From: Mantamonas sphyraenae
Taxonomy: Eukaryota; CRuMs; Mantamonadidae
Reading direction: 5' to 3'
Assembly (NCBI GenBank): GCA_026936335.1
Contig: JAPMXV010000006.1
Coordinates: 248,001-312,000 of the forward strand
Length of the DNA: 64,000 nt
Shown piece after piece: positions 8,973 to 18,710 of this stretch. Below the pieces are notes generated by a model. It was not told the DNA's origin. It did no database searches and saw nothing but the letters and a program-made list of their open reading frames with translations. How positions within the stretch are numbered: position 1 is the first letter of the stretch; every line of letters starts with the position of its first letter. The translations under genes were made by a program, and so were the position numbers.

Positions 8973-9473
8973 TCATGACTTGTCCACCACCTTGGGTGCC
9001 ACAAAGTAGGGTGCGTGCTTCACGCGTGCGTGTTGCAGCGTGTCTTCCTCCCCTAGGGCGCCTCCGCCGCACTCCTCCGTGTCTTGACGCAGCTGCAACG
9101 ACTCTACGTCCTGCACGGGACTGTACATGGGTGCCACACTGTGCACCGCCTCTTCCGTGCCAATTTCCTCCGCGTGGATGTCGTCAATGTAGCGCAGCAC
9201 CTGGTTGACGTCGTAGGCGAGTCCGCCGTCCCTCGCAGGTGCAAACTCAAGACGCACCATGCGACACAGGTATGCCAGTTGTGTCTCATCCAACGCCTCC
9301 TTTGTCTCTCCCTCCCTGCCCGTTGCTGCAAACTCGGCTAGTGACCAGTGTGGCTCGTGACCCACCAGCTCTTGCAGCGTCGTGGTCTTTCCACCTCTGC
9401 CGCCGCTGCTGCTGCTTCCCGCTTGCCCCAGTGTCACACGTGTGGCACGCACCACACCGCGGGATCCAAACAT
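8973..9473 (-). CDS. GATC: GatC, subunit C of Glu-tRNA(Gln) amidotransferase (organellar)
   Basis: A single exon of 166 residues. The family core is clear: [14 protein letters not shown] and [12 protein letters not shown], followed by the extended arm with [12 protein letters not shown]. GatC stabilises GatA/GatB, which converts Glu-tRNA(Gln) to Gln-tRNA(Gln) in mitochondria. The first about 50 residues are rich in Arg/Ser/Gly with few acids before position 40, compatible with a mitochondrial targeting peptide. The chosen ATG (9473) precedes this lead. The frame stays open for another 480 nt upstream, but that part is antisense to IleRS exon 1 and is not taken as coding. Divergent from IleRS with 87 bp between starts. 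Confidence 0.85.
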   Translation of the reverse strand: MFGSRGVVRATRVTLGQAGSSSSGGRGGKTTTLQELVGHEPHWSLAEFAATGREGETKEALDETQLAYLCRMVRLEFAPARDGGLAYDVNQVLRYIDDIHAEEIGTEEAVHSVAPMYSPVQDVESLQLRQDTEECGGGALGEEDTLQHARVKHAPYFVAPKVVDKS

Positions 9474-9560
9474 TGGTGCACGTTTTGGAGCAAGTTTTGT
9501 GGGCGGGACTGGCGTGGCAAGCGCACACGGCACCACCTCAAACCTTTCGAACCGCCATCC
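9474..9560. promoter_or_regulatory. 87-bp divergent promoter region, GatC / IleRS
   Basis: Contains a GC-box-like GGGCGGG on the plus strand and no TATA-like element. Two translation genes, one organellar and one cytosolic, share it. Confidence 0.35.
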
Positions 9561-12500
9561 ATGTCGACCACGGATGGAAAACAGGCTGCCGCCACGCTGC
9601 AGGAAGTCAGCGACAAGTTTGACTTTCCCGCACAGGAAGAAGAGGTGCTGAAGCTGTGGGAGGAGCTGGACGCGTTCCGCGAAAGCGTGCGTCGCAGCGA
9701 AGGCAATCCCGAATTTGTCTTTTACGACGGGCCCCCGTTTGCCACGGGTCTGCCCCATTACGGCCACATCCTGGCCGGCACCATCAAGGACGTGGTCACA
9801 CGCTACGCCCATCAGACGGGCCACCACGTCGAGCGTCGCTTCGGCTGGGATTGCCACGGCCTTCCCGTGGAGCACGAGATCGACAAAACCCACGGCATCA
9901 CCGTACGTTTTCACACCCCCGCTGCGCCCGCCTGTGCCTGTATTGGCCTTTGTCCGCACACATCATGCATGCACACACCATCCGCACAGCCGTGCTGCTG
10001 TCCCCACAATCGCGCCATGCACCTGGCCGGCGGAATCCGCCCGACGACCGTTGAGCACATTCTTCCGCATGTTGCCTCCATTCGCCGAAACGCTGCTTTC
10101 ACCGCAATTTGCCATGCTGCAGAGAAGGAATGGAAACGTGGGCCGACGCACGGAGGGTGTCTGCTGGGACCACTGACACGGCAGCATGCACACGTACACA
10201 ACCCCCACCTGCATACCACCACAGTCGCGCGAGCAGGTGCTGGAAATGGGCATCGACAAGTACAACGAGCTGTGCCGCAGCATTGTGCAGCGGTACAGCA
10301 AGGAGTGGGAGTCGACGGTGACACGCCTGGGCAGGTGGATTGACTTTGAGAACGACTACAAGACGATGTATCCGGAGTTTATGGAGTCTGTGTGGTGGGT
10401 GTTCAAGCAGCTGTTTGAAAAGGACCTCGTGTACCGCGGCTTCAAGGTGATGCCCTACTCCACCGCATGCACCACGCCCCTGAGCAACTTTGAGGCCAAC
10501 CAGAACTACAAGGATGCGAAGGACCCGTCGGTGGTGGTCAACTTCCCCGTGCTCAAGTCGCCGCTGGCGGAGCTGGAGGGTGCCTACCTGGTGGCATGGA
10601 CAACGACGCCGTGGACGCTGCCCAGCAACCTGGCGTTGTGTGTGCACCCGAGCCTGGAGTACGTCCTGGTGCTGGACAAGCCCACAGGCAACAAGTATGT
10701 GCTCATGCGCGACCGTCTGGTCGAGCTGTACAAGCCCAAGAAGAGTGGAGGAGGCAAGAAGGGCAAGAAGGGAGGCAAGAAGGACGGCAACAGCAGCAGC
10801 AACACACAGAACGCACCTGCGGGTGGCGAGGATGCACTGGACTACGAGGAGCTGAGCGCGTTCCCTGGCGAGGCCCTTGTGGGCACGCAGTACGAGCCGC
10901 TGTTCCACTACTACGACGCTTTCGAGTCGGAGGCCAAGTGGCACGTGTATGCGGACGAGTACGTGACGTCGGGTTCGGGTACGGGCGTGGTGCACCAGGC
11001 ACCGGCGTTTGGCGAGGACGATTACCGCGTGTGCCTTGCCAACGGGGTGATTGTGAAAGGTGGCGAGCTGCCGCTGCCTGTGGATGCGGACGGACGCTTC
11101 ACGGAGCCCGTGAGCGATTTCGTGGGCATGCACGTGAAGGACACGGAGACGGACAAGCAGATCTGCGCGATGCTGAAGGAGCAGGGCCGCCTGGTAAGCA
11201 AGGGCACCATTGTGCATTCGTACCCGTTCTGCTGGCGATCGGACACGCCGCTGATCTACCGAGCCATCCCGTCGTGGTTCGTCAAGGTGGAGTCGATGCG
11301 CGACCAATTGTTGGAGAACAACACCAAGAGCTACTGGGTGCCGTCGTTTGTGCAGGAGAAGCGCTTTGCCAACTGGCTGGGCGACGCACGCGATTGGGCC
11401 ATCTCACGCAACCGTTTCTGGGGCACGCCGATTCCGCTGTGGGTCAGCGACGACCTGGAAGAGGTGGTGTGCGTGGGTTCCATCGACGAGCTGGAAGCGC
11501 TGTCGGGCGTGCGTCCGGACGACCTGCATCGCGAGGTGGTGGACAAGATCACCATCCCGTCGAAGCAGGGCAAGGGCGACCTGCGACGCATCGACGAGGT
11601 GTTTGACTGCTGGTTCGAGTCGGGCTCGATGCCCTACGCCTCGCAGCACTACCCGTTTGAGAACAAGGAGAGGTTCGACAACGCCTTCCCGGGCGACTTT
11701 ATCGCCGAGGGTCTGGACCAGACGCGCGGCTGGTTCTACACCCTGTTGGTGATCAGCACGGCGCTGTTTGGCGAGCCGGCGTTTAAGAACCTGATTGTCA
11801 ACGGCCTTGTGCTGGCTGAGGATGGAAAGAAGATGAGCAAGCGCCTGAAGAACTACCCGCCGCCGACAGATGTGTTGGACTCGTACGGTGCCGATGCGCT
11901 GCGTCTGTACCTGATCAACTCGCCCGTGGTGCGCGCGGAAACGCTGCGATTCACCGAGTCGGGTGTGCAGGCGGTGGTGCGTGACCTGCTGCTGCCGTGG
12001 AGCAACGGCTACCGGTTCTTTGTGCAGAACGCACGCATGATGGAAAGCGAGGGCCTGGCTGCGTTTGAGCCGGACTTTGACGTGCACAACGCGACCACCA
12101 ACGTGTTTGACCTGTGGATCCTGGCCGAACTCAACGCGCTGATCGAGTTTGTGCAGGAGGAAATGGAAGCGTACCGGCTGTACACGGTGGTGCCGCGTCT
12201 GGTCACCTTCCTGGAGGACCTGACCAACTGGTACGTGCGCTTCAACCGCAACCGTCTGCGAGGCACGGGCAACACGGAGAGCGACCGACGCAACTCGCTG
12301 AGCACGCTGTACATGGTGCTGCTGGACATGTGCAAGCTGATGGCGCCGTTCACCCCCTTCCTGACGGAGATGATGTACCAGAACCTGCGTCTGTGTCTGC
12401 CGGACGACGTGCGCGAGGACAGCGTGCACTACTGCATGATGCCCAAGCCGCGCCCGGATGTGATCAACGCGGATCTGTTGCGTTCCATGCGTCTCATGCA

Positions 12501-13242
12501 GCAGGTGGTTGTGTCTGGGCGCAAGATGCGCGACCGTCGCACGCTGCCGGTGAAGATGCCGCTGAGCTCGCTGACGTTTGTGCACCGCAACGTGCAGTCG
12601 ACGAAAGACCTGGAGTCGCTGAAGGAGTACGTGGTGGACGAGCTGAACGTGGAGGAGCTTGTGCTGAGCAACAACGAAGAAGAGTACGTGGAGCTCGTGG
12701 CACAGCCCAACATGCGTCAGCTGGGCTCCAAGTACAAGAAGGAGGCCAAGAAGGCAAAGGCCGCCCTGGAGACGCTGACGTCGCAGCAGCTGCAGGAGTA
12801 CGAAGAGACCAAGACGCTGTCTGTGGGCGACTTTACCTTTGTGGAGGGCGACTTTGAGGTGGAACGTCGTGCCACGGACTCGGACGGACGCCACGAGAAC
12901 GAGGCGTGCGCAGGCGGCGTCACGCTGCTTGACACGCTGGTGACGGAGGAGCTGCGTGAGCGTGGAGCGGCACGTGAGGTGCAGTCGCACGTGCAGAAGC
13001 TGCGCAAGAAGGCAGGTCTTGTGCGCGAAGATGTGGTCGGTGCATTCTACAAGCTGGGCGACAACTGCGAGGAGACGCTGGTCAACGCCCTGTCCTCTCA
13101 GCAGGAGTACTTTGTGTCTGTGCTGGGCAGCGAGCTCAAGGACCGCAAGACCGCACCCGAGGGCTGCGAGTTTCTTGCGGAGGAGGAGTGCGAGTTTAGC
13201 CTTGTCAAGGGCACCGTCACTCTGTACCTGGCCAATGTTTGA
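9561..13242 (+). CDS. IARS1: Isoleucyl-tRNA synthetase, cytosolic type, two exons
   Basis: Exons are 9561-9902 and 10225-13242 (1,119 residues), with a 322-nt intron that holds no visible gene. The class I signature appears as [10 protein letters not shown] (near residue 66) and the KMSKR loop as [12 protein letters not shown] (near residue 651), with [14 protein letters not shown] in the Rossmann core. The editing domain contains [14 protein letters not shown]. The C-terminal anticodon-binding region and the eukaryote-specific extension follow, ending [14 protein letters not shown]. The length and features (for example [13 protein letters not shown]) are those of the eukaryotic cytosolic enzyme. 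A Lys/Gly/Ser-rich insert around residues 285-315 sits in a surface loop. No N-terminal targeting peptide is evident. Confidence 0.95.
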
Positions 13243-13456
13243 GCATGTTGAGAATCGGGAGGTGAGAGGTGAGAGGTGAGTGGAAGGAAATGGAGAGGGG
13301 CAAGAGCTGCGCCAACTAGAGCAAACCAACCGCAAACTCGGAAAAAGGACACAAGCAACCGTTCCACGGAACACTCTTCCTTCTATTTATATTATTTTCG
13401 ACACACACACAACCGAAAATAGTACGCTTAAGGACTACTCGTGCTTGAACAGACCA

Positions 13457-15094
13457 ATGGAATCTCCGAGCGCAAAGGAACCTCCGTCTTCCAAGGCAGT
13501 GCGAGCGTGGCCGACACTCGCACAAATGCCATCTACTCACTCCCATGACATGGGATCGGTCCGAGCCATCATGGAGGCTCGTGCAGCTGAAGCGCTGGCA
13601 GCGTTTCTGCCAAAGGGGCGTCGCACGAAATCGCCGAAGCAGGGCAGTGCGACGCAGCGAAACAAAACGACGACGAATGACGAGATGACGACTGAAGGAG
13701 CCAGGGAAGGGCTGACGACGACGACGACGACGACGACGACGAAGCGCGTGTCTGATCGTGTTGCCATGGACACGGAAGATGCAGACAAGGGCGCAGGAGG
13801 AGCTTCGGGCGCGGGCACGAGGAACGAGCAATTCCACGAAAGTCGGTTTTCGGCTCGGGACTCGTACGCAGAGGTGGAGGCGAATGCAGAGGGAGGACGC
13901 GGCAAGCGCAAGCTGGAGGATGTGGATGCAGACGCCGAGTCGGATGAGGACAGCGAAAAGAGGGCCGAATACGACCCGGGCAGCGTGTTGGAAGCCAGGA
14001 ACGCAGCAGGATTTTCTGAGAAGACGAGCGTTTCGCACACTGCGGGCGAACCCGACCGTAAGCGTGCACGCGTGCTGCTGAAGGACCCAAGCGACAGCAG
14101 CGTGAGCAGCGTGGGCAGCGCATCGTCGTACGGGAGCTCGCACAGTTGCGTGTCGTGCGAGGTGCAGGTGGAGGGAGGCAACACGAGCACAGGGGTGGAG
14201 GCACGTCTGCGTCAGTTTCTGCGACAGCGCAAGCTGGGCGGAGGTGACGTGATGCAGACGGAGTGTGTGAATGGGGGCAGCGGTGTGATCCGCGTGTCTG
14301 CCACGAGCATCCCGTTGCCTGTGAACCACCCGGCGTGGACGCACGCGGCAGGCTTGTACGCAAAGGTGCCGTTTGTGCAGCGTCTGTACCTGCTGCTGCA
14401 CTTTGGTGGCTTCAACGCTCTGCGATGGAACTGTGCGGGCGACCGCGTGCACGTGACTGCGCCTGTGCGTCTGCTGTCGCTGCTGGGCCTGACGAAGCAC
14501 GTGCAGCTGGAGCGCCTGCTGGTCAAGCACGGGTTCAAGAAGGCCACCGACGCACACACGCATGCGGTGTTGGCATTTGCCCACCCGTGCTTCCTGCGTG
14601 GCTCTCCCAACCTCCTGCCAGGCGTTGTGGCGCCGCAACACGTGGTGGCTCTCAAGGAGCAGCTGGATCGCCAGAACGGCCTCTCCCAGATGCTGCTGGC
14701 CGCCTCTACGCCTTCGCCGCCGCAAACCCAAGCCCAGGGACAGCAGGAGCAGGAGCCAGATTCGCCTCGAAGCCATGCGTCGTCGTCCTCGAGCAGCAGC
14801 AGCGGTTCGGGGATCCGGGTGCACGTGTGCACGCCGGATTCGGACGTGCAAAAGGCAGTCACGCTGCGTGGCAACGCGCAGAGCGACTTTGAGGCGTTCT
14901 TTGCTCTTGTGTGCCGTCGTCTGAACCTGGACGCAGGCGTGGAAAGCACGCTCTCCTTTCGCACCGAGCACGGCGACCATGTTTGCTGCGCGGAGGACCT
15001 TGCCGAGCTCCGCGACGGCGACCATTTGTTTGTACATAAGAACGGCAAGCAGCAACAGCAACAACAGATCACTCACCCAATCAACACCCACTGA
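13457..15094 (+). CDS. HSF-type DNA-binding protein with C-terminal PB1/ubiquitin-like module
   Basis: A single exon of 545 residues starts at the first in-frame ATG (13457). The first 290 residues are low-complexity and charged, with nuclear-signal-like clusters (PKGRRTKSPKQ, PDRKRARVLL). Residues about 305-390 fit a divergent heat-shock-factor DNA-binding domain: PFVQRLYLLL, then LRWNCAGDRVHV, then LLVKHGFKK, and the closing signature FAHPCFLRGSPNLL (HSF consensus F.HP.F.RG...LL). A Gln/Ser-rich linker leads to residues about 452-535, a compact alpha/beta segment (RVHVCTPDSDVQKAV ... LRDGDHLFVHKNG) resembling PB1 or ubiquitin-like folds. The heptad-repeat trimerisation region of classical HSFs is not obvious. 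Probably a transcription factor; targets unknown. Confidence 0.7.
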   Translation: MESPSAKEPPSSKAVRAWPTLAQMPSTHSHDMGSVRAIMEARAAEALAAFLPKGRRTKSPKQGSATQRNKTTTNDEMTTEGAREGLTTTTTTTTTKRVSDRVAMDTEDADKGAGGASGAGTRNEQFHESRFSARDSYAEVEANAEGGRGKRKLEDVDADAESDEDSEKRAEYDPGSVLEARNAAGFSEKTSVSHTAGEPDRKRARVLLKDPSDSSVSSVGSASSYGSSHSCVSCEVQVEGGNTSTGVEARLRQFLRQRKLGGGDVMQTECVNGGSGVIRVSATSIPLPVNHPAWTHAAGLYAKVPFVQRLYLLLHFGGFNALRWNCAGDRVHVTAPVRLLSLLGLTKHVQLERLLVKHGFKKATDAHTHAVLAFAHPCFLRGSPNLLPGVVAPQHVVALKEQLDRQNGLSQMLLAASTPSPPQTQAQGQQEQEPDSPRSHASSSSSSSSGSGIRVHVCTPDSDVQKAVTLRGNAQSDFEAFFALVCRRLNLDAGVESTLSFRTEHGDHVCCAEDLAELRDGDHLFVHKNGKQQQQQQITHPINTH

Positions 15095-15135
15095 AAAAGG
15101 CATTCCACGTTCCATTGCTTTTGCCATCTTGGCGC

Positions 15136-16155
15136 TCATTCTTCCCACACCTCGGGCCTGTCCACGTTGAGCATAAACTCGCGCAGAACCTCATCCTTGG
15201 CCCAGTTGACACCGCTTTGCAGGACCACAGCCTGCATGACATTCCGCACGTAGGCGTCTGCGGTCTGCAGCTTGCGCAACGCACGTCGTTGTTCCGCCAA
15301 CCCCTCCCGTGTACCATCATCATGATCATCATCACCATGGTGTCTGTCGTTGTCCCTGCTGGTCTCTTGTTCGTTGTCGTTGTTTGTGTTTTTCAGCGCC
15401 TCCAGGGTGTTGTGCAATCCCCTGTTCCTGGTCAGCGCCACCTGGTTCTCGCGTTGGGCCGCCGCCACCTTGCTCTCGACCGCCTCCAGCTTGGCCAGCA
15501 GCTTGTTCAGCTGGATGGTTTTGTCGTCACGCACGCCCATCTCCTGGATCATGGTCCTGTTGCGAGGGAAGGCGGGAGCGGGAACGGGGTTTGTCGGCGG
15601 GTGAGCGATCATGGATTCGGCCTTGGCGCCAAAAATCCGGTTGGACGACACTTACTCTGTCTGTACACTGAGGTCGTCCTCGTTGCCAAACACCAGGGAT
15701 TGGAGTACACTGCTCTGCAGTATGCGACGTTCCACGGCCTCGATGTGATTCTGCTGGGTGGCCAGGGCGTACAACCTGTCGCGCAGGGCGTCGTTTTCTG
15801 CCTGCACCGCCTCCATCTGCTGCCTGACCTGCTCACTTGTGTTTGTGCTCACTGTGGGCAGCACGCTCATCGACGAGGTGTTGCGTGCTTCCACGTCCAT
15901 GCCCTGCTCTCCCTGCTCCTGTTCTTCCTCCTCCTCGCTGCGTGCCATCTCCTCTTTGACCAGCGCCTGCGCGTACTGAGCCGTCTGCTGGTCCAGCCAC
16001 TCGGCAAAGTCAAGCCACATCTTGACCTGTGTCGAGAGACCCGTGTTGCCATACAGGCCCTCTTGTGGCACGTGTTCCATCCCCACCTGCGTACCCAGGC
16101 ATGTCTGTAGAGTCTCCGACGCCGCTCGGTCCAGCGACGCAAACACCTTGCTCAT
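15136..16155 (-). CDS. CENPH: CENP-H-like kinetochore protein, two exons
   Basis: Exons are 16155-15656 and 15556-15136 (306 residues), with a 99-nt intron starting GTAAGT. The protein is mostly coiled coil (LAKLEAVESKVAAAQRENQV and others) with acidic linkers. The C-terminus has the diagnostic CENP-H element VVLQSGVNWAKDEVLREFML, corresponding to the (S/G)xVxWxxDPxLxxxxL pattern of animal and fungal CENP-H/Mcm16-type proteins. CENP-H belongs to the inner-kinetochore CCAN and sits on CENP-A chromatin. The N-terminal half, with VKMWLDFAEWLDQQ, is less familiar. Converges on the HSF-like gene, with 41 bp between stop codons. Confidence 0.68.
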
Positions 16156-16298
16156 CGTGTTGGCCTCGTCGGCGCACGCCGAGAAAAATCACACCTTCAC
16201 ATCCACAGTGCATGTCACTCGCACTCCATCGGCCGCTGTTTGCTTGTTGTCGATGCGTGGTGGGGGGGGACGATTTGGGTAGAATTCAGTTCCGATTT

Positions 16299-17009
16299 CT
16301 ATCCAAAGTCCCACGCGTTTGTCCATTGGATAAGAAGCGAGCCAGCGAGGAGGGCGACAAAAAACCAGCCACACCAGGCGACGGTACGTGCCTTGGGGTT
16401 GGAGGAGCAGGTGTAGCGGCCAAAGAGACACAGAATGGAGATGCCGCAGGTGAAGAAGCCGCCGAGGAGGCAGATGAGGGCGATGTAAAAGTCGTTGCCC
16501 TCGTCAATCTCTTTGTAGTATCGAGCACGTACGTCTGCGTACTGATCAAAACTGTTCTCGCGCCTGTGGACGTGCAGGACGATGTCTTGGTTGTCGTTGA
16601 CCACCACCTCGTGCACGCCCACATGTCCCACCCCGGGAATGTAACGCCGCGTAGAGGAGTCGTCGTCGTTGTCGTTGTCGTTGTTGACAGCAGTGTTGGA
16701 TCCCAACACTGCTGTTTCCTCCTCGTCCACCTGTCCGTGATGCTCCACCTGTGGTTGCAGGGCGGACAGCTCCACTTGCACGCTGTCCATGGACTCGTCC
16801 GCTTCGCCCTGCAGCGATGCACCCCCCTGCGTGTTGCTCATCGCCTCTTGCTCTTCGCTGTCCTGCCCTCCGGTCTCTTGCGTGTCCGCCTCCTGCGCGA
16901 GCATGGTGTGTTGTCCGCACCTGCGCATCGCCTCCACCCACGCATCCAATGTGCTGTTCATCCAACCCTTCCATCGGGGTGGGTCCGGATTGTTCCGAAT
17001 GCCGTCCAT
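16299..17009 (-). CDS. Unknown protein with two C-terminal membrane helices
   Basis: A single exon of 236 residues starts at ATG 17009. An in-frame ATG at 17078 would add 23 residues of tract-like sequence and leave only 13 bp to the divergent RRM gene. The N-terminal 110 residues are acidic and Gln/Glu-rich, ending in a run of Asp/Asn. A folded segment with RYIPGVGHVGVHEVVV and VLHVHRRENSFDQY precedes two hydrophobic helices (FYIALICLLGGFFTCGISIL and TVAWCGWFFVALLAGSLLI) joined by a short cysteine-containing loop. I do not recognise the family. Confidence 0.6.
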   Translation of the reverse strand: MDGIRNNPDPPRWKGWMNSTLDAWVEAMRRCGQHTMLAQEADTQETGGQDSEEQEAMSNTQGGASLQGEADESMDSVQVELSALQPQVEHHGQVDEEETAVLGSNTAVNNDNDNDDDSSTRRYIPGVGHVGVHEVVVNDNQDIVLHVHRRENSFDQYADVRARYYKEIDEGNDFYIALICLLGGFFTCGISILCLFGRYTCSSNPKARTVAWCGWFFVALLAGSLLIQWTNAWDFG

Positions 17010-17091
17010 CCTATTGCCACACACGCGCGTGTGTGTGTGAGCCTTGCTGGGTTTCGCGACTTGCGCTCTCGCACGCATTGGAAACTTGACG

Positions 17092-18462
17092 ATGAGTGAG
17101 AGCGAGGTAAGCGGCTGGGCACGAGTGGACGCGTGAGACGTGTGGGTGGACCCTGTGTGCAACCCTGCCACGCGTGTTGCGCTGGAGTGTGGTGGCCGAC
17201 GTCTTTTGGGCGCGCCAAACAAGGTGATCGGCAGCTGACCCAATTTTCGCGGCGCTCGTGCAGGGAAACAAGAACGTTTTTGTTGGCAACCTGCCGTACT
17301 CGGTGAACGAGTAAGTTATGAGGCGGTAGCGTGTGTGTGCGTGCGTGTGTGCATGTGCACGTATGCTCCTTGGCATGTGCGCAGCGTGCTGAGCGCGCGT
17401 TTGTGCGTGTGCTACGCATCGCAAATGTGTATTCGGGCCCTCCGCGTTCCGAGTTTGGCCCAAGGAACACGCAGAGCCACTGACACGCGTTGCCCACCGC
17501 GCCTTCTTTCCAGTTCGCGTCTGGCCGAGCACATGAGCCAGGCTGGCGAGGTCGTGTCGGCCATTGTGCTGCGCATGGGCACCCGTTCCAAGGTGCGTTT
17601 TGCTTTTCGCCTTTTCCCCTCCTCGGCCCTCAGAGGCCCCCTTTTTTCCTCGCAGGCCCCTCCTGCCTGTGCTCGCCCTCCTGTCGCGTCATCCGCCTGC
17701 TCACATGTCTACCCATCTGTCTGCGTTGCGCCTGTCCACGTCGACGTCTCCTCTGTTTACCTTTTTAGGGCTGCGGGTCAGTTTGCCATGCCTTGCCTGC
17801 GCGAAAAAAATGCGTCTCCCCTCTCGCTCGTGTTTTTGGCCCTTTTCTCGCCTGGACCCACTCGTACACGCCTGCTCACACGCCTGTGCTTCCTGATCCC
17901 GTGACGCTTGCTGCTGCGACTGCTTGTGTGCTGCGCCTGTTGCGTCGTGCGTACTGTCCATCGTGCTTTTGCGACACGCAGTCTGGTCGAGTACAGCACT
18001 GCGGACGAGGCTGAGAACGCCATCAAGATCCTGACCGAGACGGAGCTTGACGGCCGCAACATCTTTGTGCGCGAGGACCGTGAGGTTGGCAAGAAGCAGA
18101 CGTCGTTCAACAACAACGTCAGCGAGGAGGTCAACGACAACGGTGACGGCGACAGCCTGCAGAAGTTCAACCAGCGTTTCGGCAACGGCCGTGGTGGCTA
18201 CGACGACACCGGCCGTCTGCTGTACATTGGCAACTTCCCCTACCAGACTTCGTGGCAGGACCTGAAGGACATCTTCCGTGACTACGGTGATGTCATCCGC
18301 GCCGACGTTGTCATTGGCCGCGACGGTCGCCCCCGTGGCTTCGGTACCGTCCTCATGGCCGATCAGGAGGGTGCCAAGGCTGCCATTGAGGGTCTCAACG
18401 GCTCGGAGATGGGCGGCCGCACCATCGAGGTCCGCCTCGACCGCTACGCCGGCAGCAACTAA
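17092..18462 (+). CDS. Two-RRM RNA-binding protein, five exons including an 8-nt microexon
   Basis: Exons are 17092-17106, 17264-17310, 17514-17592, 17769-17776 and 17982-18462 (209 residues). RRM1 runs from residue 6: RNP2 is NVFVGNLPYSV. RNP1 is completed only when the 8-nt exon GGCTGCGG is included, giving SKGCGLVEYS. RRM2 starts near residue 128 with RLLYIGNFPYQTSW and RNP1-like RPRGFGTVLM. A Gly/Asn/Asp-rich linker separates them. The architecture resembles yeast Gbp2/Hrb1-type mRNA-binding proteins without an RGG tail. All four introns are GT-AG and 157-205 nt. Every other gene here has at most three introns, so this small gene is unusually fragmented. Confidence 0.85.
17769..17776 (+). 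other. 8-nt microexon
   Basis: GGCTGCGG lies between a TTTTTAG acceptor and a GTCAGT donor. Including it restores the frame (141 + 8 + 481 = 630 nt) and the RNP1 motif of RRM1. Skipping it would shift the frame. Confidence 0.75.
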
Positions 18463-18670
18463 GCGGTGTTCCCCGCAGCAGCTTCCTGGTGGGGTCGCTG
18501 TGACACCAACCCTGTTTTCCTGCGTGGCCGCGCGTGCGTCGCCCCATGACGTCGGTTGCCTGCTCGCTCGCCCTCTGTGTATGTGTGTCCACACCCCGCG
18601 TGTGTGTGCACAGGGCAGAGGGTGTTTGTCCACCAAAACGCCGGAAAATGAAAAACGTGCATTGGCAATC

Positions 18671-18698
18671 CCATCATCATCATCATCATCATCATCAT
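18671..18698. repeat. (ATC)n microsatellite between convergent genes
   Basis: About nine ATC units in the 248-bp interval between the stop codons of the RRM gene and the GT31-like gene. No ORF uses it. Confidence 0.85.
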
Positions 18699-18710
18699 TC
18701 TGTCTCTCTC

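Noticed and set aside
9474-9959. 160-residue N-terminal extension of GatC
   Set aside because: It is antisense to IleRS exon 1 and intron, and GatC is complete without it.
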